A DNA stretch of 5,407 bases from contig CAYQZZ010000100.1 of NCBI GenBank assembly GCA_964422155.1, positions 1-5,407 of the forward strand, in the 5' to 3' direction. This DNA is from JBGPRB01 sp964422155 (GTDB taxonomy: Bacteria > Chloroflexota > Dehalococcoidia > Dehalococcoidales > RBG-16-60-22). The notes beneath the pieces were generated by a model. It worked only from the letters and a program-made list of their open reading frames with translations, was not told where the DNA came from and ran no database searches. A program made the translations under genes and the position numbers. Shown here one piece after another: positions 1 to 4,252 of this stretch. How positions within the stretch are numbered: position 1 is the stretch's first letter; every line of letters starts with the position of its first letter.

Positions 1-79
1 CTTCGAAGCGGCTGGCAATCCGCTCCGACTCCGCTTTATTCATCTGGCAGCCGATAGTCCAGATATGGTATTTTGGCAT
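1..79 (-). CDS. miaB: MiaB-type tRNA methylthiotransferase, N-terminal fragment (runs off left edge)
   Basis: Only the first 26 codons are present, starting at an ATG at 79-77; the rest lies beyond position 1. The peptide begins MPKYHIWTIGCQMNKAESE. The GCQMN motif (Cys11) is typical of the N-terminal UPF0004 domain of MiaB, where this Cys is the first ligand of the auxiliary 4Fe-4S cluster. The related MtaB/RimO families usually read GCKVN or GCxKN here. MiaB is a radical-SAM enzyme that turns i6A37 into ms2i6A37 in tRNAs reading UNN codons. The neighbouring tRNA-Ser(GCU) has U36 and is not expected to be its substrate. No strong Shine-Dalgarno is seen; a weak AGAG-type purine stretch lies about 10 nt upstream. 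A terminator-like hairpin ends only about 23 nt before the start codon. The fragment is too short to exclude another methylthiotransferase subfamily. Confidence 0.8.
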   Translation of the reverse strand, partial: MPKYHIWTIGCQMNKAESERIASRFE

Positions 80-94
80 ATTTTTTATCTCTGG

Positions 95-119
95 AAATAA
101 AATTCCCCTTTCGGGGGAA
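95..119 (-). terminator. Rho-independent-type hairpin between tRNA-Ser and miaB
   Basis: Read on the minus strand, a 6-bp stem TTCCCC/GGGGAA (119-114 with 108-103) encloses the 5-nt loop CGAAA and is followed by TTTTATTT (102-95). It lies about 25 nt after the 3' end of the tRNA, so it most likely ends tRNA transcription. It is also about 23 nt before the miaB start, so miaB would need read-through or a promoter overlapping this hairpin; partial attenuation is possible. Confidence 0.65.
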
Positions 120-143
120 GTATTTATCATGTAAATGATTTCA

Positions 144-235
144 TGGCGGAGGGGGAGGGATTCGAACCCTCGACCCCAGTTACCCGGGGTAAGCACTTAG
201 CAGGCGCCCGCACTAGACCACTATGCGACCCCTCC
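144..235 (-). tRNA. tRNA-Ser (anticodon GCU)
   Basis: A 92-nt cloverleaf can be folded by eye on the minus strand. The 7-bp acceptor stem is GGAGGGG/CCCCTCC, followed by discriminator G73 and an encoded CCA. The D stem is a short GCA/TGC with TAGTGGTCTAG as loop. The anticodon stem GGCGC/GTGCT (two G-U pairs) holds loop CTGCTAA, giving anticodon GCU for AGC/AGU codons. A long variable arm, TACCCC...GGGGTC, marks it as class II. The T arm is GAGGG-TTCGAAT-CCCTC. The long variable arm, G73 and anticodon all agree on serine. It has a recognisable promoter upstream and a hairpin terminator downstream, so it is probably its own transcription unit. U36-A37 predicts t6A37 rather than ms2i6A. Confidence 0.97.
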
Positions 236-270
236 GCGTCCTACAGGCAAAGAAAATATTTCGACTATTA

Positions 271-299
271 ATTATATTATAACTGGGGAATATGCTCAA
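271..299 (-). promoter_or_regulatory. Sigma70-type promoter for tRNA-Ser
   Basis: On the minus strand a TTGAGC -35 box (299-294, 4 of 6 consensus bases) is separated by exactly 17 nt from a perfect TATAAT -10 box (276-271). A start about 7 nt downstream would give a leader of roughly 30 nt before the tRNA 5' end at 235. Position, spacing and sequence agree; no other gene lies between it and the tRNA. Confidence 0.8.
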
Positions 300-317
300 T
301 GATGTTAGGGGGAAAAT

Positions 318-371
318 CTAAACTCTAAATCCTAAATCCTAAACGTTTAGAGTTTAGATATTAGAGTTTAG
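318..371. repeat. 54-bp imperfect palindrome of TTTAGG/TTTAGA-like units at pyrD 3' end
   Basis: Two 26-bp arms (318-343 and 346-371) flank a central CG. By eye 21 of 26 positions are complementary, including an outer CTAAACTCTA/TAGAGTTTAG block of 10 bp and an inner AAACGTTT core. Each arm is built from 7-nt units of the CTAAATC or CTAAACT type, so it is both a degenerate tandem repeat and a palindrome. The right arm enters pyrD: the last codons (Leu-Asn-Ser-Asn-Ile) and the TAA stop at 356-354 lie within it. It could act as a weak AT-rich hairpin terminator, but no U-tract follows, so a dispersed intergenic repeat is the alternative. Confidence 0.75.
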
Positions 372-1304
372 TGCTTTACCTCTCGCTGCCCCGATAATCT
401 CGCCCAGTTTTTTTATCCCTTCTTTTTCCATGAACCGCTCTATGCCCTCCAGGACATCGAGAGAAGCTCTAGGATTGCTGAATGTGGCTGAGCCTACCTG
501 CACGGCGCTGGCCCCCGCCATGATGAATTCCAGCGCGTCTTCGGCGCTGGCGATGCCGCCGCAACCGATAACCGGTACATCTACAGCACCGGCTACCTCG
601 TAGACAAGGGCAAGAGCTATAGGTTTTATAGCGGGTCCGGATAGTCCTCCGGTAATATTGCCGATGGCGGGGCATCGTGTAACGATGTCTATCGCCATGC
701 CTTTAACGCTGTTGATAAGCGATATGGCGTCGGCACCTGCCTTAGCTACAGCCTTGGCCACCCCGGTAATATCGCCGGTATTTGGGGTGAGTTTAACCAT
801 TATTGGCAGAGACGTGACGGACTTGACTGCTTTAGTGACTTCGGCGGCGGATTCCGGACTGGCACCGAAGGCCGCGCCGCCGGCCCTGACGTTCGGGCAA
901 CTGATATTGACCTCGATGCCGCTGATGCCGGCTACGCCATCAAGTTTGTGAGCCAGCTTCCTGTACTCATCAACGGTGTCTCCGGCGATATTGACGATTA
1001 CCGGCACTCGCCAGCCCGCCCAGACAGGCGCCTTGTCCCTGATAACCGCTTTGACGCCGATATTCTGCAGCCCGATGGAATTGATGACGCCGGAAGCGGT
1101 CTCCACGAGGCGCGGCTGCGGATTTCCCTCCCGGGGTTCCAGGGTGGTGCCTTTGCAGACGATAGCCCCCAGTTTTTGGATGTCGAATAGCTGGCTGTAT
1201 TCCGTACCGTAGCCGAAAGTGCCGGAGGCTGTCATGACGGGGTTTTCCAGAAGCAGACCCTTCTTATGTTTGGGGGCTAATTGAACTGATAGGTCTAAGG
1301 ACAC
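354..1304 (-). CDS. pyrD: Dihydroorotate dehydrogenase, class 1B catalytic subunit
   Basis: This 316-residue TIM-barrel FMN enzyme oxidises dihydroorotate to orotate in de novo pyrimidine synthesis. Class 1B forms a complex with PyrK, the FAD/2Fe-2S subunit, and uses NAD+. Visible motifs are NPVMTASGTFGYG (21-33), the FMN-contacting CKGTT (50-54), NSIGLQN (75-81), NIAG (105-108), NISCPN with the class 1 catalytic base Cys136, KLTPN (171-175), INS (197-199), GCGGI (247-251) and GSA (271-273). Cys rather than Ser as the base separates it from membrane-bound class 2. The start is GTG at 1304, supported by AGGAAA (1315-1310) about 7 nt upstream and by an N-terminus of the normal family length. 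No pyrK is in the window. The normal fold should end near the LGEIIGAARG segment (300-309); the final LNSNI is encoded by the palindromic repeat and is probably not functional sequence. Confidence 0.95.
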   Translation of the reverse strand: MSLDLSVQLAPKHKKGLLLENPVMTASGTFGYGTEYSQLFDIQKLGAIVCKGTTLEPREGNPQPRLVETASGVINSIGLQNIGVKAVIRDKAPVWAGWRVPVIVNIAGDTVDEYRKLAHKLDGVAGISGIEVNISCPNVRAGGAAFGASPESAAEVTKAVKSVTSLPIMVKLTPNTGDITGVAKAVAKAGADAISLINSVKGMAIDIVTRCPAIGNITGGLSGPAIKPIALALVYEVAGAVDVPVIGCGGIASAEDALEFIMAGASAVQVGSATFSNPRASLDVLEGIERFMEKEGIKKLGEIIGAARGKALNSNI

Positions 1305-1408
1305 TTCTCTTTCCTGCCTGCTTTAACTTCTGGCTGAAAGCTTACCAGACTCCTTGATGTGATTGCAAGTTATTTGGGTGAGACCCCCCAGTTGAAAAGG
1401 GTATCCGC

Positions 1409-1663
1409 TTGATTGTACGGTTTATGTCAGACACGTATCATTGTAAACGTATGGCGACAGTACCGACTTTAACACCAAAGTCGACACCTGGCTTTCAGGT
1501 AAAGCGACTTCGCCTTGCCAGCCTCCTCTCCCGGCAGGAACTGGCGAACCTGGCTGGTATTCCTCTGGAGCAGGTGGGCCTGTTCGAACAGGATTTACCT
1601 TTGCCACTGGATAGCAAGCGTAAGATACTCAAGATTTTATGGGCTAGAAAAAGCAAGAAGTGA
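1409..1663 (+). CDS. Small XRE-type helix-turn-helix protein
   Basis: This protein of up to 84 residues is little more than one DNA-binding domain. From about residue 31 it reads VKRLRLASLLSRQELANLAG followed by IPLEQVGLFEQDLPLPL. This fits the Cro/C1 (XRE) pattern: an arginine-rich first helix, the xRQELAxLAGI helix-turn-helix, a recognition helix and a Glu-containing turn. It ends in a lysine-rich tail (WARKSKK). No effector, protease or membrane domain is present. The start is uncertain: TTG at 1409 has AAAAGGG about 7 nt upstream, while ATGs at 1424 and 1451 (70 residues) lack a clear Shine-Dalgarno. The first 25-30 residues carry no recognisable domain, so a later start is quite possible. 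It is divergent from pyrD (104 bp apart) and convergent with the pilin-like gene. Its target is unknown; autoregulation or control of the divergent gene is only a guess. The stop codon sits inside the terminator stem. Confidence 0.7.
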   Translation: MIVRFMSDTYHCKRMATVPTLTPKSTPGFQVKRLRLASLLSRQELANLAGIPLEQVGLFEQDLPLPLDSKRKILKILWARKSKK

Positions 1664-1690
1664 TGCATTGTGCATCACTTCTCGTCTTTT
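1656..1690. terminator. Bidirectional intrinsic terminator between convergent genes
   Basis: A perfect 12-bp stem (AGAAGTGATGCA at 1656-1667 paired with 1671-1682) closes a TTG loop. On the plus strand it is followed by CGTCTTTT (1683-1690); on the minus strand by TTGCTTTTTC (1655-1646). Both convergent transcripts therefore meet a hairpin plus U-tract. The TGA stop of the helix-turn-helix gene (1661-1663) lies in the ascending arm. The pilin-like gene ends about 95 bp away on the other side. Confidence 0.88.
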
Positions 1691-1777
1691 GCCTGTAATT
1701 AGATTCAAATCAGATAGCTGTTTATCTTCAATTGTTCTTTCTGTCTTTAGTTATATCATTTCTCCCGTTCACCCACC

Positions 1778-2353
1778 TCAGTACAGATTCACGTACTGGC
1801 TGATTCTGCCCGGAACTGTACGTTCAATAGGTAGCACAGGGCCATCGGCAGGTTTGACCTCCAGCGAAAACCTATGGTAAGCATCGATGGTGACATTGCC
1901 TGTCGGTATGGTTATATCAACCTGAAATAGTTCGTTCGGGTCCAGGAGATTGTCATCGTTAATGGTGCTCAGCTTTTCAATCGTCCATTCCATGGATGGA
2001 ATCATGTTATCGGCATCGTTGTATGATATGACAAGGGGGCTGATATTCGCTGAAGATGGATTGAAGTCAACCGGATAACCGGCGGCGGGGATACCCACGC
2101 AAAAATAGATATTCGTTACCACACCGTTTTCCATTTTAGCGATGATGTTACCCTTTACCTCCAGCGTGCTCATGGTCGATTGTAACCCGGCATTAATGGC
2201 TTCTTTCGCCTTCTGCGAGGAGAACAACCCTGCGGAAAGAACGACGTAGGCGAACACCGAAGCAACGATGACAAATGCGATTAAGATAATCGCTGTTTCC
2301 AGGCCGGTGATGCCTTCCTGGCTTTTACGAATTTTCTTTATTAGCCTCCACAT
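1778..2353 (-). CDS. Archaellin-like / class III signal peptide type IV pilin-like protein
   Basis: This 191-residue protein has a short basic leader (MWRLIKKIRKSQEG) followed by ITGLETAIILIAFVIVASV. That matches a class III (prepilin-type) signal: predicted cleavage after Gly14, Glu19 at +5 of the mature chain, then a hydrophobic helix to about residue 45. The GLETAI core, the helix ending in SAGLFSSQKAKEAI, and TLEVKGNIIAK (about 63-73) are archaellin (archaeal flagellin) features. So is the C-terminal pattern LEVKPADGPVLPIERTVPG near residues 164-182. The remainder looks beta-rich, with one Cys in YFCVG. Such a protein would be processed by a prepilin/preflagellin peptidase and assembled into a surface filament. 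The start ATG at 2353 is preceded by a strong Shine-Dalgarno GGAGGT (2366-2361). No motor ATPase, platform protein or peptidase gene lies in the window, so whether it builds an archaellum or an adhesive pilus cannot be said. No convincing promoter was found. Confidence 0.85.
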   Translation of the reverse strand: MWRLIKKIRKSQEGITGLETAIILIAFVIVASVFAYVVLSAGLFSSQKAKEAINAGLQSTMSTLEVKGNIIAKMENGVVTNIYFCVGIPAAGYPVDFNPSSANISPLVISYNDADNMIPSMEWTIEKLSTINDDNLLDPNELFQVDITIPTGNVTIDAYHRFSLEVKPADGPVLPIERTVPGRISQYVNLY

Positions 2354-2700
2354 AGTTTTAACCTCCCCTTTTCGTTAAATAATAATGCCGCTGTTTGTCC
2401 ACAGTACTTTTTTTATATATGTAGTTATCTGTGGGGTGCCTTTTCACTCTACGACGTACTAAGAATAACAAGAATGTGGTAACTAAAACATAAATATCAC
2501 GGGCTGGTAAATAAATATTTCATTACACTTTGGTACTGCTGAAGTTTAATTGATGACCATACCTTTTCTTAACCCTACCTCCCTTAATCCCCCTCTCTCC
2601 TGCGCTCATTTCACCAGCTCAAAAGTACTCTGGTTAGTAAAAATCGGGCTGGAGAGTGAAAAGTGTAAGGTAGGCCATCGGCTGGATGAAGACTGTGCCC
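2354..2700. other. Intergenic region without a visible gene
   Basis: This AT-rich stretch upstream of the pilin-like gene shows no credible coding sequence on either strand. It must hold the promoter and 5' leader of that gene, but no -35/-10 pair with good spacing was found; an isolated TGGACA (2402-2397) lacks a -10 at the right distance. An inverted repeat CCACAG/CTGTGG (2399-2404 and 2429-2434), separated by 24 AT-rich bases, could be an operator or mere chance. A second weak dyad, CCTACCT/AGGTAGG (2574-2580 and 2668-2674), encloses a pyrimidine-rich tract ending in CCCCCTCTCTCC that resembles the adjoining palindromic element. Confidence 0.5.
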
Positions 2701-2896
2701 TGGTTGCATAAAAAGCTATAAATTTCCTCTCCCCTCCGTGGGATTCATCCCGAAGTATTCATCCTGAAGGAGAGGATTAAGGTGAGGGGGACTTACATTT
2801 CACCCTCACCCGACCTCTCCCTTCAGAGAGAACCTTCAGGGTGAACCCAACAAGGGAGAGGTGATTCTTTATAAGAAATGGGTATTTATGCAACCA
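2701..2896. repeat. 196-bp palindromic, MITE-like intergenic element
   Basis: Perfect 12-bp inverted termini TGGTTGCATAAA (2701-2712) and TTTATGCAACCA (2885-2896) enclose an almost continuous imperfect palindrome. From outside in, CCTCTCCC pairs with GGGAGAGG (2726-2733 and 2853-2860). The TTCATCC(C/T)GAAG pair (2744-2769) faces its complement near 2821-2846. GAGAGG (2770-2775) faces CCTCTC (2814-2819), and GGTGAGGG (2781-2788) pairs exactly with CCCTCACC (2803-2810) around a 14-nt loop. No ORF lies inside. The left half also carries an internal direct repeat, ATTCATCCCGAAG/ATTCATCCTGAAG. No clear target-site duplication is seen. It begins about 10 bp past the glycosylase stop codon, so its transcript would fold into a long hairpin at the end of that operon. 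G/C-rich CCCTCACC...CCTCTCCC palindromes of this kind are common dispersed repeats in environmental bacterial genomes (recollection, not searched). Confidence 0.8.
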
Positions 2897-2906
2897 AGCA
2901 CTAACG

Positions 2907-3772
2907 CTAGCGGCGGCTGAGAGTGGTGCAGGGGTACTGACCGATGGCGTGAACACTATCGGCTACTGCTTCCAGATTCAGACAGCAGCGCTGGCAGATG
3001 GGTTGTTTCCGGCAGACGTCTTTAGCCAGGCGAACGAGCAGGGCGTGGTATTCGTTGAATAGCCTGGCGTCGGCCGGTAGATTCGCCACGAAGAGCTTTT
3101 GATAGGCAGAATAGCTGTTGCTTCGGGGAGCCAACCCCATGCGACCGATAATACGGCGGGTATAGGCATCGATGACGAAGATGGGCTTANNNNNNNNNNN
3201 NNNNNNNNNNNNNNNNNNNNNNNNNNNNNNNNNNNNNNNNNNNNNNNNNNNNNNNNNNNNNNNNNNNNNNNNNNNNNNNNNNNNNNNNNCCCCATGCGAC
3301 CGATAATACGGCGGGTATAGGCATCGATGACGAAGATGGGCTTATTGCCGGCATATAGTATTATAGAGTCGGCGGTTTCCTCACCGATGCCGTAAATGGT
3401 GAGGAGTTGCCGGCGTAGCGAGTCGATATCCTGAGCAAACAGCTTATCCAGGTTATCGTCATATTGCTCCCCGAGCCAGCGTGCGAAGGTCTTTAGTTTC
3501 CGTGCTTTGACGTTATAATAGCCGCAGGGATAGACGAGTCTGGCCAGTTCGAGTTCGGGCAGGTGACGCAATGCTTCCGGAGACAGTTTTTCCGTATTTT
3601 TCAGGTTGTTGATGGCCTTCTCGACGTTGGTCCAGGCGGCGGACTGTGTCAGTATGGCGCCGACGATTACCTCGAATGGTTCCCGGGCAGGCCACCAGTG
3701 TTGCGGGCCATAATGGGCCAGAAGGCGGTGGTGGATATCCAGCAGTATCCGGTTTAGCTCTTGGTCATCCAT
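2907..3772 (-). CDS. Endonuclease III-related HhH-GPD DNA glycosylase, interrupted by a false assembly gap
   Basis: Two ORF pieces (3772 to the gap, and 3140-2907) belong to one gene. Removing one copy of the 55-bp duplication plus the 100 Ns (155 bp) puts them in frame and gives 236 residues. The domain order fits the base-excision-repair HhH-GPD superfamily: PFEVIVGAILTQSAAWTNVE (32-51), the helix-hairpin-helix IYGIGEETADSIILYA (126-141), then VIDAYTRRI (148-156) with the catalytic Asp150. In EndoIII (Nth) the helix-hairpin-helix carries the lyase Lys; here that position is Glu132, so a monofunctional glycosylase of the MagIII or EndoIII-domain type is more likely than an AP lyase. The C-terminus has CRKQPICQRCC (202-212), a C-X5-C-X2-C pattern with an adjacent Cys, unlike the C-X6-C-X2-C-X5-C of Nth; 4Fe-4S binding is uncertain. 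The ATG at 3772 overlaps the end of trmO by 19 nt, suggesting translational coupling. Substrate is unknown (alkylated purines or oxidised pyrimidines are candidates). Confidence 0.88.
3135..3189. repeat. First copy of 55-bp contig-end overlap
   Basis: This stretch, beginning CCCCATGCGACCGATAATAC and ending just before the Ns, is identical base for base to 3290-3344 just after them. It encodes the VIDAYTRRIIGRMG part of the glycosylase. A 55-bp exact match at both contig ends is what an assembler with k=55 leaves at a broken graph edge, so this is most likely an artefact and not a biological repeat. Confidence 0.9.
3190..3289. other. 100-N scaffold gap, probably of zero true length
   Basis: Exactly 100 unknown bases, a conventional placeholder for a gap of unknown size. 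The flanking contig ends are identical over 55 bp, so the contigs overlap and the gap should vanish. The frame repair of the glycosylase after collapsing 155 bp supports this. Confidence 0.95.
3290..3344. repeat. Second copy of 55-bp contig-end overlap
   Basis: Identical to 3135-3189. Sequence continues past it into the N-terminal part of the glycosylase (upstream on the minus strand), whereas the first copy continues into the C-terminal part. One copy should be removed when the scaffold is corrected. Confidence 0.9.
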
Positions 3773-4209
3773 GGTGGCACTCTGGCATCATCTACCGAGT
3801 CGAGCCCCGAGATGTATGGCTTGATATCGATTACCGGCGTACCGTCGATAGCATCCAGACCCTGGACTTTTAATACGTTATCCCGGCGTTCCAGCAGCCT
3901 GACGGTGGTTTTTCCTATGGGATTGGGGCGGTCCGGGGAGCGGCTGGCGAAAACGCCCACCGGGGAAGGTTCTGTCCGGTATCTGGGGTGCACTTTCATG
4001 GGGGCCGGCTTGTGAGACTGGTGCATCCAGTAAATGACGATAATGTGGGAGAATTCATCCAGATTGTCCAGCGCTTCCGTGAGGCTCGGGTCGAATACGA
4101 TTTCAGAAACGACGCTCTTGGCGTCACACCTTTCCCGTCGTTTTATCTCGCTGCGGACGATGCCGATGGCTTTCAGGGTTATGCCGGGTAATTCGTTCAT
4201 CATTGCCAC
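3754..4209 (-). CDS. trmO: tRNA (N6-threonylcarbamoyladenosine(37)-N6)-methyltransferase TrmO
   Basis: This belongs to the TsaA/YaeB/UPF0066 family: a SAM-dependent beta-barrel enzyme that methylates t6A37 to m6t6A37, known in E. coli for tRNA-Thr. Key motifs are EFSHIIVIYWMHQS (52-65), the family signature GVFASRSPDRPNPIG (85-99) and GLDAIDGTPVIDIKPYI (117-133), the last two lying at the SAM site. At about 150 residues it is the compact form that lacks the C-terminal domain of the roughly 235-residue E. coli protein. The longest frame starts at GTG (4209), but AGGTG lies only 2 nt before that codon and 8 nt before the ATG at 4203, so a 149-residue protein starting MMNELPG is more likely. It follows the homocitrate synthase-like gene after 43 bp with no terminator and overlaps the glycosylase gene by 19 nt, so the three probably share a transcript. 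Older annotation may label this family TsaA or VirR-like. Confidence 0.92.
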   Translation of the reverse strand: MAMMNELPGITLKAIGIVRSEIKRRERCDAKSVVSEIVFDPSLTEALDNLDEFSHIIVIYWMHQSHKPAPMKVHPRYRTEPSPVGVFASRSPDRPNPIGKTTVRLLERRDNVLKVQGLDAIDGTPVIDIKPYISGLDSVDDARVPPWMTKS

Positions 4210-4252
4210 AACACCTGTCGTCTGACTTGCGTAAATAGCCGGACCGTTTTCA

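Noticed and set aside
658..1212. Several plus-strand ORFs of 78-97 codons opposite pyrD (658-951, 948-1190, 976-1212)
   Set aside because: They lie antisense within a gene whose own translation carries all expected DHOD motifs; their peptides show no domain features and no ribosome binding sites were noted.
1305..1408. Promoters for pyrD and the helix-turn-helix gene in the divergent spacer
   Set aside because: The best minus-strand candidate (TTGCAA with TAAGCT 18 nt on) has a poor -10, and no plus-strand pair has both good boxes and spacing, so neither was annotated.
1515..1880. 121-codon plus-strand ORF overlapping the helix-turn-helix gene and running through the terminator
   Set aside because: It is a different frame of a real gene, crosses a strong hairpin terminator and then runs antisense to the pilin-like gene; the peptide has no recognisable domain.
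2399..2434. CCACAG/CTGTGG inverted repeat as an operator or terminator upstream of the pilin-like gene
   Set aside because: Six-bp arms with a 24-nt AT-rich spacer can occur by chance; mentioned only in the intergenic entry.
2741..2770. Tandem ATTCATCCYGAAG units as the start of a CRISPR array
   Set aside because: Only two adjacent imperfect copies with no spacers; they belong to the left arm of the large palindrome.
3099..3320. Plus-strand ORF spanning the N run
   Set aside because: It exists only because unknown bases are read through; the flanks are antisense to the glycosylase gene.
3135..3344. 55-bp direct repeat as attachment site duplication, CRISPR-like repeat or true tandem duplication
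   Set aside because: Copies abut the 100-N block exactly on both sides, encode a conserved catalytic segment, and removing one copy restores the frame; an assembly artefact explains everything.
3761..4225. Plus-strand ORFs opposite trmO (3761-4015, 3988-4191, 4034-4225)
   Set aside because: Antisense shadows of a gene with clear TrmO signatures.
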